Source: Gammaproteobacteria bacterium
GTDB taxonomy: Bacteria > Pseudomonadota > Gammaproteobacteria > J044
Assembly (NCBI GenBank): GCA_003696465.1
Contig: RFHG01000178.1
Coordinates: 1 to 22,503, forward strand
Reading direction: 5' to 3'
DNA length: 22,503 nucleotides
Below are positions 7,133 to 16,415 of the stretch, one piece after another (the stretch's first letter is position 1; every line of letters begins with the position of its first letter). The translations under genes and the position numbers were made by a program. The notes under the pieces are model-generated. The model did not search any database and was not told the origin of the DNA. It worked only from the letters and a program-made list of their open reading frames with translations.

Positions 7133-8619
7133 AGCAGTCCATCCAGCTCAAGCTCGGTCAGAGCCTGACCATGACGCCGCAGCTGCAGCAGGCCATCCGC
7201 CTGCTGCAGCTCTCCTCGCTCGACCTGCAGCAGGAAATCCAGCAGGCGCTGGAGGAAAACCCGCTGCTGGAACTGATCGAGGAAGGCGAGGAAGAAGCCG
7301 CCCCGGCCACCGAGACACCGGAGGCCGTCGAGGCTTCCGCGGAGCAGGCCGGAGAAGGCACCGACATCATGGAAGACGAAACCGCCGATCTGGCCAGCGG
7401 CAGCGACGAGATACCGGACGACCTGCCGGTGGATACCGACTGGGACGCCATCTACGAACCGGCCACCGTCGCCGGCACCGGGCCGACCGAGGACGAGCTG
7501 CGCGATCCGTATGAACGCCAGAGTGGTGGCAGCGAGAGCCTGCGCGACCATCTGCTGTGGCAGATTCGCCTCATGCCGCTGAGCGACACCGACCAGCACA
7601 TCGCCCTGGCCCTCATCGATGCCATCGACGAGGACGGCTATCTCACCGAGTCCATCGAGGCCCTGCATGCCGATCTCGGCCCCAGCCTGGAAGTGGAGCC
7701 GGACGAAATCGAGGCCGTACTGCACCTGGTACAAAAACTCGACCCCGTGGGCTGCGGCGCGCGTGACCTGGCCGAATGCCTGGGCCTGCAGCTCGACCAG
7801 CTTGCCCCGGAAACGCCCGGCCTCGAACTGGCACGCAGCATCGTCGCCGAACATCTGGAACTCCTGGGCAACCACGACTACCGCCGCCTGATGCGCCAGC
7901 TGCGCGTCGACGAAGCGGCCCTGCACCAGGCCGTGGAGCTGATCCGCTCGCTGGACCCGCGCCCCGGCGCCCGCATCAGCAGCGAAACGCCGGAATACGT
8001 GGTGCCCGATGTCTTCGTGCGCAAGCGCGAGGGGCGCTGGGTGGTTGAACTGAACCCGGACATCGCCCCCCGCCTGGGCATCAACCGGCTCTATGCCGGC
8101 CTCATCCGGCGCGGCGAACAGAGTGCCGACAACACCTACCTGCGCAACAACCTGCAGGAGGCGCGCTGGTTCATCAAGAGCCTGCACAGCCGCAACGAGA
8201 CACTGCTGCGCGTGGCCACCGCCATTGTCGAACACCAGCGTGCCTTCCTCGAACAGGGCGAGGAGGCCATGAAGCCGCTCATCCTGCGCCAGATCGCGGA
8301 ACAGCTCGACATGCACGAGTCGACCATCTCCCGCATCACCACGCAGAAGTACATGCATACGCCGCGCGGGGTGTACGAGTTCAAGTACTTCTTCTCCAGC
8401 CATGTCTCCACCGCCGACGGCGGTGCCTGCTCGGCCACCGCCATCCAGGCCATGATCCGCAAGCTGGTGGCCGAGGAAGACCCGAAAAAACCCTTGAGCG
8501 ACAGCCGCATTGCGGCCATGCTTGAAGAACGGGGCATCAAGGTTGCACGACGAACCATTGCCAAGTATCGGGAGGCACTGCGCATTCCGCCTTCCAACGA
8601 AAGGAAGCGCCTTGGCTGA
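7126..8619 (+). CDS. rpoN: RNA polymerase sigma-54 factor RpoN
   Basis: Sigma-54 directs polymerase to -24/-12 promoters and needs AAA+ enhancer-binding activators. It has 497 residues (E. coli 477). Region I is the Gln/Leu-rich activator-interacting segment (LTMTPQLQQAIRLLQL, about residues 15-30). Region II is acidic (about 45-130) and somewhat long. The core-binding domain follows, then the helix-turn-helix (STISRITTQKYMHTPRG) and the C-terminal RpoN box ARRTIAKYREAL that reads the -24 element. The ATG at 7126 gives the canonical N-terminus MLKQSIQLKLGQ. No strong ribosome-binding site is visible; see the overlapping small ORF. The order lptB-rpoN-hpf-ptsN is the conserved proteobacterial arrangement. 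Confidence 0.98.
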   Translation: MLKQSIQLKLGQSLTMTPQLQQAIRLLQLSSLDLQQEIQQALEENPLLELIEEGEEEAAPATETPEAVEASAEQAGEGTDIMEDETADLASGSDEIPDDLPVDTDWDAIYEPATVAGTGPTEDELRDPYERQSGGSESLRDHLLWQIRLMPLSDTDQHIALALIDAIDEDGYLTESIEALHADLGPSLEVEPDEIEAVLHLVQKLDPVGCGARDLAECLGLQLDQLAPETPGLELARSIVAEHLELLGNHDYRRLMRQLRVDEAALHQAVELIRSLDPRPGARISSETPEYVVPDVFVRKREGRWVVELNPDIAPRLGINRLYAGLIRRGEQSADNTYLRNNLQEARWFIKSLHSRNETLLRVATAIVEHQRAFLEQGEEAMKPLILRQIAEQLDMHESTISRITTQKYMHTPRGVYEFKYFFSSHVSTADGGACSATAIQAMIRKLVAEEDPKKPLSDSRIAAMLEERGIKVARRTIAKYREALRIPPSNERKRLG

Positions 8620-8658
8620 AACCGCAGGGACACATCACCCACAGACAGGAGAGACCTC

Positions 8659-8988
8659 ATGCAGATCAACATCGATGGGCACCATGTCGAAGTCACCGAT
8701 GCACTGCGTCAGTATGTGAAGGAAAAGATCGGGCGGCTGGAACGGCACTTTGATCATGTCACCAATGTCCACGTGGTGCTCAAGGTCGAGCGGCATGTGC
8801 AGAAGGCCGAGTGCGAGATGCATGCCAGCGGCACGCAGATCTTTGCCGAGGCCACCGGTGACGACATGTACGCCGCCATCGATGCCCTGGCGGACAAGCT
8901 CGACCGCCAGATCCTCAAGCACAAGGAAAAGCTCAAGGATCATCATCGCAACGAGTCTCCCAAGCGTGATCCCATCCCAGAGAGCTGA
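8659..8988 (+). CDS. hpf: Ribosome hibernation promoting factor, short form
   Basis: Binds the 30S decoding region during stationary phase and promotes inactive 100S ribosomes. It has 109 residues, so it is the short form without the long-HPF C-terminal dimerisation domain. Visible family features are MQINIDGHHVEVTDALRQYV, KIGRLERHFDHV, and the basic helix DRQILKHKEKLKDHH. A GGAGAG ribosome-binding site precedes the ATG. It lies 39 bases after rpoN and 3 bases before ptsN, the conserved order in the rpoN operon. Confidence 0.95.
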   Translation: MQINIDGHHVEVTDALRQYVKEKIGRLERHFDHVTNVHVVLKVERHVQKAECEMHASGTQIFAEATGDDMYAAIDALADKLDRQILKHKEKLKDHHRNESPKRDPIPES

Positions 8989-8991
8989 GCC

Positions 8992-9459
8992 ATGAACATC
9001 TCCGCCCTGCTGGCACCCGAGCGTGTCGCCTGCCACCGCGAGGTGCGCAGCAAGAAAAAGGCCCTCGAGACCCTGTCCGACATGCTGGCCACGGCCGATG
9101 CCGACCTCGACCGCGACGAGGTCTTCGACAGCCTGCTGGCACGCGAACGACTGGGCAGTACCGGCATGGGCCACGGCGTGGCCATACCGCATGGTCGCAT
9201 GCAGGGCCTGGACCACGCCGTGGGCGCCGCCCTGGTGCTCGACGCGCCTGTCGACTACGAGGCACCGGACGGCAAGCCGGTAGACGTGCTCTTTGCCCTG
9301 CTGGTACCTGAGGAGTCCACCCAGGAGCATCTGCAGATCCTCGCCTCGCTGGCCCGTGTCTTTTCCGACCCGCAGAAGGTGGAGCAGATCCGCGCCTGTC
9401 GACAGGATGCGGACCTGCTGGAAATGACCGGTCACTGGCCGGTGGAGGACGCTGCCTGA
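8992..9459 (+). CDS. ptsN: PTS IIA-like nitrogen-regulatory protein PtsN (EIIA-Ntr)
   Basis: EIIA-Ntr is the terminal phospho-acceptor of the regulatory nitrogen PTS; in other bacteria its phosphorylation state affects K+ transport and stress regulation. It has 155 residues (E. coli 163). The fold family is clear, with the phosphorylated histidine at His67 in GVAIPHGR. TGMGHG precedes it, and the conserved LLVPEESTQEHLQILASLARVF follows. Its ATG is 3 bases after the hpf stop. HPr and HprK in the same cluster suggest that it receives phosphate from the local HPr (inference). Confidence 0.96.
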   Translation: MNISALLAPERVACHREVRSKKKALETLSDMLATADADLDRDEVFDSLLARERLGSTGMGHGVAIPHGRMQGLDHAVGAALVLDAPVDYEAPDGKPVDVLFALLVPEESTQEHLQILASLARVFSDPQKVEQIRACRQDADLLEMTGHWPVEDAA

Positions 9460-9495
9460 GGCATTGCCCGGGCAACGGCAGCCACGATCCCGACC

Positions 9496-10442
9496 ATGGC
9501 CCAGCAGATGACCGCCGCCGAGCTGTTCGAGGAGCTGGAGCGGCGTCTCGCCTGCACCTGGCTGGCCGGCAGCAGGGGGCGGGACCGGCCATTGCGGCCG
9601 CCGCACCTGAGCGACAATACTGCCCTGCTCGGGCATCTCAACCTGATTCATCCCAATCAGGTGCAGGTGCTGGGCAGCACCGAGGTCCGTTACCTCCAGG
9701 GCCTGCGCAAGAACTCGCGCGAGGATGCGCTGGAACGGCTGTTTCATTCCGGCACCCAGGTCATCCTCATGGCCGAGGGGCTGGAGCCGCCGGAAGACTT
9801 CGTCGAACGTGCCGAGGTGGAAGGACTGCCCATCTGGCAGACAGCGGTCAGCAGCTACGATGCCATTGCCATGCTGCGTCATGTCTTCACCAACCGGCTG
9901 GCGGAAAAGACCGTGGTGCATGGCGTGTTCCTCGAGGTACTCGGCATCGGCCTGCTCATCACGGGTGAATCGCGGGTGGGCAAGAGCGAGCTGGCACTGG
10001 AACTGATCACCCGCGGACACCGGCTGGTGGCCGACGATTCACCCCAGTTCGCACGCATCGCACCCGATATCCTCAACGGCACGGCACCGCCCATCCTGCA
10101 GGACCTGCTCGAGGTGCGGGGCCTTGGCGTACTCAATATCCGCGCCATGTACGGCGACAATGCCATCAAGATGAACAAGTACCTGCGGCTCGTCATCCAC
10201 CTGGCCGATTTCGACGCGCAGTATGCCCGCAACGAGGATCGCCTGCAGGGCAATCTCAGCGTGCGCGAGATCCTGGGCATTGCCGTCCCGCAGATCACCC
10301 TGCCGGTCGCGCCCGGTCGCAACCTGGCAGTGCTGGTCGAGGCGGCCGTGCGCAATCACCTGCTGCGCAGCTCCGGCTACAATGCAGCCGATGACCTGAT
10401 CGCGCGGCAGGAGCGGCAGATCGCGGAGCAGACACCGGACAC

Positions 10443-10446
<4 letters not shown>
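9496..10446 (+). CDS. hprK: HPr kinase/phosphorylase HprK
   Basis: Bifunctional enzyme that phosphorylates Ser46 of HPr with ATP and can reverse the reaction with phosphate. It has 316 residues, usual length. The N-terminal domain begins MTAAELFEELERRL. The catalytic part has the conserved histidine His142 (VVHGVFLEV), the P-loop GESRVGKSE (157-165), the HRLVADD segment, and the family signature LEVRGLGVLNIRAMYG. The C-terminal part has LPVAPGRNLAVLVE. The HPr gene downstream carries Ser46, so enzyme and target match. Its stop overlaps the rapZ ATG (10443-10446). A weak ribosome-binding site precedes the ATG at 9496. Confidence 0.96.
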
Positions 10447-11302
<856 letters not shown>

Positions 11303-11303
<1 letters not shown>

Positions 11304-11713
11304 TGGTCGGCGTCCTGCTCATCAGTCATCAGGGAATCGGCCGCGAGATGCTGGCCACTGCGGCCACCCTGTTCGATCCCTTCCCCCTGCCGATCCGTGT
11401 GCTTTCGATCTCGCCGCAGGAAGACATCGAGGCCGCCCGCAAGCGCGGACTGCTGCTGGCCGACGAAATCGCCCGGGGCGAGGGCCTGCTGATCCTGACC
11501 GATGCCTTCGGCTCCACGCCGAGCAACATCGCCTCCAGCATTCTCGAGCGCTACCGCCCCGCGCACCTGGTGGCCGGACTCAGCCTGCCGATGCTGATTC
11601 GCGTGCTCAACTACGCCCGCCTGCCACTGGACGAACTGGTCATCAAGGCCATCAGCGGCGGCCATGATGGCATCGTCCACTGCAACGATGCGGGGCAGTG
11701 CCATGCCGAGTAG
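11303..11713 (+). CDS. PTS EIIA component, mannose (ManX) family
   Basis: A stand-alone mannose-family EIIA of 136 residues. The phosphorylation site is His9 in VLLISHQGIG, and the DAFGSTPSNIA and NYARLPLDELV segments are typical of the EIIA-Man fold. No EIIB, EIIC or EIID gene is near, so it is probably a regulatory phospho-acceptor rather than part of a sugar permease; the same hprK-rapZ-EIIA-ptsH order is seen in many Beta- and Gammaproteobacteria lacking sugar PTS (established pattern). The ATG shares a base with the rapZ stop (TGATG). A GGGAG ribosome-binding site precedes it. The end overlaps the HPr start by 11 bases. Confidence 0.93.
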
Positions 11714-11972
11714 GGAAGTCGACATCGTCAACCGCCTGGGCCTGCATGCCCGAGCGGCCGCCAAGCTGGTGGCGACCGCCAGCGAACACGAGAGTCGTAT
11801 CGAGATCGAATACAACGATCAGCGGGTCAACGCCAAGAGCATCATGGGCGTGATGATGCTGGCTGCCGCCTGTGGCGCCCGGGTCACGCTGCATGCCGAG
11901 GGCGAGGATGCCGAACAGGCCCTGGCCCGTCTCGCCGAGCTGGTCGAGCAGCGTTTCGGCGAGCCCGAGTAG
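11703..11972 (+). CDS. ptsH: Phosphocarrier protein HPr
   Basis: HPr passes phosphate from Enzyme I to EIIA proteins. It has 89 residues. The phosphorylated histidine is His15 in NRLGLHARAAAKL, and the regulatory serine targeted by HprK is Ser46 in NAKSIMGVMML, both at canonical positions. Its presence with hprK two genes upstream makes a serine-phosphorylation switch likely. The ATG at 11703 lies inside the end of the EIIA gene, with GGGGCAG a few bases before it. A longer in-frame start at 11664 would spoil the canonical numbering and is rejected. Enzyme I is not in this window. Confidence 0.96.
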   Translation: MPSREVDIVNRLGLHARAAAKLVATASEHESRIEIEYNDQRVNAKSIMGVMMLAAACGARVTLHAEGEDAEQALARLAELVEQRFGEPE

Positions 11973-11983
11973 CCCCCCTGTGG

Positions 11984-11989
11984 TATAGT
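11984..11989 (+). promoter_or_regulatory. Possible -10 element upstream of mgtE
   Basis: TATAGT (5 of 6 bases) lies 12 bases after the HPr stop and about 70 bases before the mgtE ATG. No convincing -35 hexamer is found at 16-18 bp spacing, so mgtE may equally be read through from the PTS genes. Confidence 0.25.
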
Positions 11990-12060
11990 CTGCGCACTTG
12001 AAACACCGCGCGATGCCCCCACTCCGGGGCCATCCGCAACTTCATCAGGGAATCTTCTCC

Positions 12061-13425
12061 ATGGCCGATGCAGCCGTCCAGAGCGACATCGAGGCACGCC
12101 TCAGCGAACTCCACGAGGCACTCGATGCCGGCGATCTCGAGCGTACACGCGCGCTGCTCGGCGAGCTGCATCCGGCCGAAATCGCCAGCTTCATCGAATC
12201 GCTGCCGCACACGGAGCGCGAGCAGGTCTGGGAGCTGGTCGACGAGGACCTGCAGGGCGAGGTCCTCGCCCATCTGGGCGACGAGGTCCGTGCCAGCCTC
12301 ATCGAGGACATGGGCACCGACGAGATCATCGCCGCCACCGAGGGCCTCGATGTCGATGACCTGGCCGATATCGTCCAGAACCTGCCCGAGCAGGAAATCA
12401 GCCAGATCCTGCAGTCGCTCGACGAGCAGAACCGTCATCGGCTGGAGACCATCCTCTCCTATGACGAGGACACCGCCGGCGGTCTGATGAATACGGACGC
12501 CATCACCGTGCGTCCGGATGTCGATCTCGATGTGGTCACCCGCTACCTGCGCCTGCGGCGCGAGCTGCCGGAGCATACCGACAGCCTGTTCGTGGTCGAT
12601 CGTGACGACCACTATCTGGGCGTGCTGCCACTGGCGGATATCCTCACCCACGACCCGGAAGAGCCGGTGGAAAAGGTCTACAACCGGCAGGTCCACGGTA
12701 TCCCCGCCTCCACTCCGGCCAACGAAGTGGCCACCCTGTTCGAACACCACGACCTGATGTCGGCCCCGGTAGTGGACGATCAGGGCAAGCTGCTCGGCCG
12801 CATCACCGTCGACGACGTGGTGGACTACATCCGCGACGAGGCCGACCACGCCGTCATGAGCCAGGCCGGTCTGAACGAGGAAGACGACATCTTTGCTCCG
12901 GTCCTGCCCAGCGCGAAGACCCGCGCCGTGTGGCTCGGTATCAACCTGATCACGGCACTGATGGCAGCGTGGGTCATCGGCCTGTTCCAGGGCACACTGG
13001 AGAAGATCGTGGCCCTGGCGGTACTGATGCCCATCGTGGCCAGCATGGGCGGCATCGCCGGCACCCAGACACTCACCATCGTCATCCGGGGCCTGGCGCT
13101 GGGTCAGGTCTCGCGCCACAACCTGCGCTGGCTGTTCAACAAGGAAGTCATGGTGGGGCTGCTCAATGGCATCCTCTGGGCACTGGTCATCGCCGCCATC
13201 GCCACGCTCTGGTTCAAGGACCCCCAGATCGGGATGGTCATCGCCATTGCCATGATCATCAACCTCATCATCGCGGCCATTGCCGGGGTCATCATCCCCA
13301 TCGTGCTGAAGAAGATGCACATCGACCCGGCGCTGGCGGGCGGCGTGGTGCTGACCACCGTGACCGACATGATGGGCTTTTTCGTCTTCCTTGGCCTGGC
13401 CACCGTCCTGCTGGTCAAGAACTGA
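12061..13425 (+). CDS. mgtE: Magnesium transporter MgtE
   Basis: Homodimeric Mg2+ channel of the inner membrane, gated by cytoplasmic Mg2+. It has 454 residues, the usual length. The N-domain is a helical, acidic superhelix (about 1-130, including LHPAEIASFIESLP). Two CBS domains follow (about 140-255, with DYLGVLPLADIL-like sequence and SAPVVDDQGKLLGRIT). Five membrane helices occupy about 289-454. The pore region PIVASMGGIAGTQTL and the final TDMMGFFVFLGLAT, with the conserved pore aspartate, are present. I chose ATG 12061, which has AGGGAA upstream; an open frame back to a TTG at 11998 would overlap the promoter-like region and add a non-family tail. Confidence 0.96.
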   Translation: MADAAVQSDIEARLSELHEALDAGDLERTRALLGELHPAEIASFIESLPHTEREQVWELVDEDLQGEVLAHLGDEVRASLIEDMGTDEIIAATEGLDVDDLADIVQNLPEQEISQILQSLDEQNRHRLETILSYDEDTAGGLMNTDAITVRPDVDLDVVTRYLRLRRELPEHTDSLFVVDRDDHYLGVLPLADILTHDPEEPVEKVYNRQVHGIPASTPANEVATLFEHHDLMSAPVVDDQGKLLGRITVDDVVDYIRDEADHAVMSQAGLNEEDDIFAPVLPSAKTRAVWLGINLITALMAAWVIGLFQGTLEKIVALAVLMPIVASMGGIAGTQTLTIVIRGLALGQVSRHNLRWLFNKEVMVGLLNGILWALVIAAIATLWFKDPQIGMVIAIAMIINLIIAAIAGVIIPIVLKKMHIDPALAGGVVLTTVTDMMGFFVFLGLATVLLVKN

Positions 13426-13434
13426 GCCTCACGG

Positions 13435-13463
13435 ATGACAAGCAGAGAGTCCTTGCCGATAAT
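13435..13463 (+). promoter_or_regulatory. Sigma-70 promoter of fdxA
   Basis: The -35 ATGACA (13435-13440, 5 of 6) and the -10 GATAAT (13458-13463, 5 of 6) are separated by exactly 17 bp, just after the mgtE stop. The expected start near 13470 gives a leader of about 20 bases with a strong GGAGGAA ribosome-binding site before the fdxA ATG. Confidence 0.7.
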
Positions 13464-13490
13464 GGGGACACACATGTGGAGGAATCCGCC

Positions 13491-13814
13491 ATGACCTTCG
13501 TCGTTACCGACAACTGCATTCGCTGCAAGTACACCGATTGCGTCGATGTCTGCCCCGTGGACTGCTTCCACGAGGGGCCCAACTTCCTGGTCATCGACCC
13601 GGACGAGTGCATCGATTGCACCCTTTGCGAACCGGAATGTCCGGCCGAGGCAATCTTTGCCGAGGACGAGGTGCCGGCGGGTCAGGAGGTCTTTATCGAG
13701 CTGAATGCCGAACTGGCAAAGGAATGGCCGGTGATCTCGCAGAAGAAAGATCCGCTGCCCGATGCCGAAAAGTGGGACGGGGTGCCGGACAAGCTCAAGT
13801 ATCTGGAGCGCTGA
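13491..13814 (+). CDS. fdxA: Ferredoxin FdxA, seven-iron [3Fe-4S][4Fe-4S] type
   Basis: Small electron carrier of 107 residues, the normal length of the proteobacterial/Azotobacter ferredoxin I family. The N-terminal cluster ligands lie in CIRCKYTDCVDVCPVDC, and the second set in CIDCTLCEPECP, a spacing typical of the 3Fe/4Fe pair. The C-terminal extension KDPLPDAEKWDGV is characteristic. It has its own promoter and a strong ribosome-binding site. It is convergent with alr, and the two coding regions overlap by 20 bases at their 3' ends. The electron partner is unknown. In pseudomonads fdxA lies next to mutS; here the two are 12 kb apart. Confidence 0.97.
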   Translation: MTFVVTDNCIRCKYTDCVDVCPVDCFHEGPNFLVIDPDECIDCTLCEPECPAEAIFAEDEVPAGQEVFIELNAELAKEWPVISQKKDPLPDAEKWDGVPDKLKYLER

Positions 13815-14916
13815 CCGCCTCCTGCCAGACATGCCGGGTGCGCCCGGCGGTGGCACAGAGCAGTTCATAGCCGATGGTGCCGGCGACCGCTGCCACTGTA
13901 TCGACTGGCACCGTCTCGCCCCACAGCTCGACCCATTCACCCGGCACTGCCTCGACCTGCCCCAGGTCGATGGCCAGCATGTCCATCGAGACACGGCCGG
14001 CCAGCGCCAGCCGATGCCCGCGCAACCCTGCCGGGGTACCTGAAGGGGCGTGCCTGGGATAACCGTCGGCATAGCCTGCCGCCACGATGCCGATGCGCGT
14101 ATCGCGGTCTGCATGCCAGGCAAGCCCATAGCCAATCCCCTCCCCGGCCCTGACCTCGCGTACCGCCAGCAGCGGCGCCTCGAAACGCATAACGGGTTTC
14201 AGGTCGAGCTCGGGGCCCTCGCGTCCGGCCAGCGGCGATCCCCCATAGAGCATGATGCCGGGACGCACCCAGTCGGCATGGGTCTCGGGCCAGGCCATGA
14301 TGGCCGCCGAGTTGGCGGCACTGCGCGGCCCCTCGCGGCCTTCCAGAAGTGTACAGAACCTCTGCCACTGCTGGCGGGTAGTGTCATCTCCCGCATCATC
14401 GGCACAGGCAAAGTGTGTCATCCATACCACCTCAGGGCGCTCGGAGCACTCGGCCAGCCAGGCATCCAGGGCCGGCAGATCCGCGCTCCCGAGGCCCAGC
14501 CGATGCATGCCGGTATCGAGCTTGATCCACAGCCGCCGTGGCATACGCTCCCCTTGCTGCAGGGCTGACAGGATTCGCAACTGGTGCAGGGAATGGATCA
14601 CCGGCTCCAGGTCATGTTCCAGAACGCAGCGCCATTCCCCGGCATCGTTCATGCCATGCAGCACGACCACGGGCCCCTCGATGCCCGCCTGTCTCAGAAC
14701 CCTGCCCTCGCCTGCCGTGGCCACGGCCAGGGCATCGACATGGGGTGCCAGCCAGCGGGCCACGGGCACCAGACCGTGGCCGTAGGCATCGGCCTTGACC
14801 ACGGCCATCACGCGGCTGTCGGGGGCATGGCGGCGCACCACGCTCAGGTTGTGCAGCAGGGCCCCAGGGTCGATGACGGCACGGGCCGGTCGGATGGCGG
14901 CCTCACAGCCCGTCAC
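13795..14916 (-). CDS. alr: Alanine racemase
   Basis: PLP enzyme that interconverts L- and D-alanine for peptidoglycan. It has 373 residues. The PLP lysine is Lys41 in VVKADAYGHG, and the catalytic tyrosine of the second subunit is Tyr263 in GIGYGLAW. LDTGMHRLG, ANSAAI, RPGIMLYGG, AGYADGYPR and GRVSMDM are all intact. The start is GTG at 14916, inside the end of dnaB (14-base overlap), with GGAAG about 10 bases upstream; no ATG fits. dnaB-alr is a common gammaproteobacterial pair, so co-transcription with dnaB is likely. The 3' end overlaps fdxA convergently by 20 bases. Confidence 0.96.
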   Translation of the reverse strand: MTGCEAAIRPARAVIDPGALLHNLSVVRRHAPDSRVMAVVKADAYGHGLVPVARWLAPHVDALAVATAGEGRVLRQAGIEGPVVVLHGMNDAGEWRCVLEHDLEPVIHSLHQLRILSALQQGERMPRRLWIKLDTGMHRLGLGSADLPALDAWLAECSERPEVVWMTHFACADDAGDDTTRQQWQRFCTLLEGREGPRSAANSAAIMAWPETHADWVRPGIMLYGGSPLAGREGPELDLKPVMRFEAPLLAVREVRAGEGIGYGLAWHADRDTRIGIVAAGYADGYPRHAPSGTPAGLRGHRLALAGRVSMDMLAIDLGQVEAVPGEWVELWGETVPVDTVAAVAGTIGYELLCATAGRTRHVWQEAVSAPDT

Positions 14917-16300
14917 TGGTATAGACTTCCGGCACGAAATTCTCGAAACGGGTATAGCGGCCGAGGAAAGTCAGGCGCACGGTGCCGATGGGACCGTTCC
15001 GTTGCTTGCCGATGATGATCTCGGCCGTGCCCTTGTCGGGAGAATCCTCGTTGTAGACCTCGTCGCGATAGATGAAGAGGATGAGGTCGGCATCCTGCTC
15101 GATGGCCCCGGACTCGCGCAGGTCCGACATGACCGGCCGCTTGTTGGGGCGCTGCTCCAGGCTGCGGTTGAGCTGCGAAAGCGCGATGACCGGCACTTCC
15201 AGTTCCTTGGCCAGCGCCTTCAGGCCGCGCGAGATCTCGGAGATTTCGGTGGCGCGGTTTTCGCTTGTCGGGCTGCCGCTCTGCATCAACTGCAGGTAAT
15301 CGATGACGATCAGCCCCAGCTCGCCGTGCTCGCGGCGCAAGCGGCGGGCTCGGGCGCGCACTTCGGTCGGCGACAGCGCGGCAGAATCATCGATGAACAT
15401 CGGCACATCACCCAGCAGGGTCATCGCGCTGGTTAGCTTGGGCCAGTCCTCGTCCTCCAGCCGCCCGGTACGCAGGCGTTTCTGGTCGATGCGCCCAAGC
15501 GAGGAGAGCATACGCAGGGTCAGCTGCTCGCCGGGCATCTCCATGCTGAAGACCGCCACCGGCTTGCGCTCCTTGACCGCGGCATACTCGGCAATGTTCA
15601 TGGCAAAGGTGGTCTTGCCCATCGAAGGGCGTCCGGCGACGATGACCAGATCGCCCGGCTGCAGGCCCGAGGTCTTCTCGTCCAGATCGTCGAACCCGGT
15701 GGGGATGCCGGTAACCGGCTCGTTGCGCTCGTACAGGATCTCGATGCGCTCGATGGTCTGCTTGAGCAGGCTCTTGATGTCGGCAAAGCCCTCATCGGTG
15801 CGGGCGCCCTTCTCGGCAATCTCGAAGACCTTCTGTTCCGCCTCGTCGAGCAGGGCGCGGCTGTCGGTACTGCCCGGGTTGAAGCCCTTTTCCGCGATTT
15901 CCTGGCCTACCCGGATGAGCTGGCGCAGAACCGACTTCTCGCGCACGATATCGGCATAGGCGGTGATGTTGGCGGCACTGGGCGTGTCCTTGGCCAGGGT
16001 GCCCAGATAGGCCAGGCCACCGGCCTCCTGCAGCCGTCCCTCGGCCTCCAGCCGCTCGGAGAGGGTAACCACGTCGAAGGGCTGCTGGCGTTCGGCCAGA
16101 TCGGCGATGGCGCGAAAGATCAGACGGTGGTCATGGCGGTAGAAATCGCCCTCGTTGACCCGGTCCGCGATCCGGTCCCAGGCCTGGTTGTCGAGCAGCA
16201 GGCCGCCGATCACGGCCTGCTCGGCCTCGATGGAATGCGGTGGCACCTTGAGATCGGCCACCGATGGCTGTGCGGAGTGTGCGGGAAAACGTTCTGCCAT
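14903..16300 (-). CDS. dnaB: Replicative DNA helicase DnaB
   Basis: Hexameric 5'-3' helicase of the replication fork. With the ATG at 16300 it has 465 residues, matching relatives. The N-terminal domain begins at LKVPPHSIEAEQAVIGGLLL and includes TPSAANITAYADIVRE. The RecA-like domain has Walker A GRPSMGKTT, Walker B LIVIDYLQLM, the SQLNRSLEQRP segment, SDLRESGAIEQDAD and KQRNGPIGTV. No intein interrupts it. Alternative starts are the paired ATGs at 16336-16339 (12-13 residues more) and a TTG at 16393; none has a strong ribosome-binding site, so the start is the least certain part. A strong hairpin lies upstream (16364-16391). alr follows with overlap. Confidence 0.97.
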   Translation of the reverse strand: MAERFPAHSAQPSVADLKVPPHSIEAEQAVIGGLLLDNQAWDRIADRVNEGDFYRHDHRLIFRAIADLAERQQPFDVVTLSERLEAEGRLQEAGGLAYLGTLAKDTPSAANITAYADIVREKSVLRQLIRVGQEIAEKGFNPGSTDSRALLDEAEQKVFEIAEKGARTDEGFADIKSLLKQTIERIEILYERNEPVTGIPTGFDDLDEKTSGLQPGDLVIVAGRPSMGKTTFAMNIAEYAAVKERKPVAVFSMEMPGEQLTLRMLSSLGRIDQKRLRTGRLEDEDWPKLTSAMTLLGDVPMFIDDSAALSPTEVRARARRLRREHGELGLIVIDYLQLMQSGSPTSENRATEISEISRGLKALAKELEVPVIALSQLNRSLEQRPNKRPVMSDLRESGAIEQDADLILFIYRDEVYNEDSPDKGTAEIIIGKQRNGPIGTVRLTFLGRYTRFENFVPEVYTSDGL

Positions 16301-16363
16301 GGTAGTCGTTGCCGGTGGCTGGAATGATGGCTTCATCATAGGACAGCCACCGCCCGGCAGGAA

Positions 16364-16391
16364 GTCCACAGGCTGGTGACAGCCTGTGGAC
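16364..16391 (-). promoter_or_regulatory. Perfect 11-bp inverted repeat in the dnaB leader
   Basis: GTCCACAGGCT (16364-16374) and AGCCTGTGGAC (16381-16391) are perfect complements around a 6-base loop. The outer arm reads TTGTCCACA on the minus strand (16393-16385), one mismatch from the DnaA box TTATCCACA. A -10-like TCTAAT (16407-16402, minus) just upstream would place the hairpin at the very 5' end of a dnaB transcript. It could be an operator, an mRNA-stabilising hairpin, or both. Confidence 0.5.
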
Positions 16392-16415
16392 AAGCCGGGG
16401 AATTAGACCCATGTC

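Noticed and set aside
9464..9475. Perfect palindrome TTGCCCGGGCAA between ptsN and hprK
   Set aside because: With no loop it cannot form a stable RNA hairpin, no T-run follows, and nothing links it to a known operator.
8635..10020. 461-codon minus-strand open frame across hpf, ptsN and hprK
   Set aside because: Antisense to three recognisable genes, with no domain or ribosome-binding site.
11884..13320. 478-codon minus-strand open frame antisense to mgtE
   Set aside because: Typical GC-rich shadow, dominated by Asp/His/Gly/Gln; MgtE on the plus strand is complete.
13833..13848. Hairpin GCCGGG-TGCG-CCCGGC after the fdxA stop
   Set aside because: It lacks a T-run on either strand and lies within the alr coding region, so I do not call it a terminator.
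16301..16393. Extension of dnaB to a TTG at 16393
   Set aside because: It would run through the perfect hairpin and add residues not found in DnaB; an ATG at 16300 or 16336-16339 is more likely.
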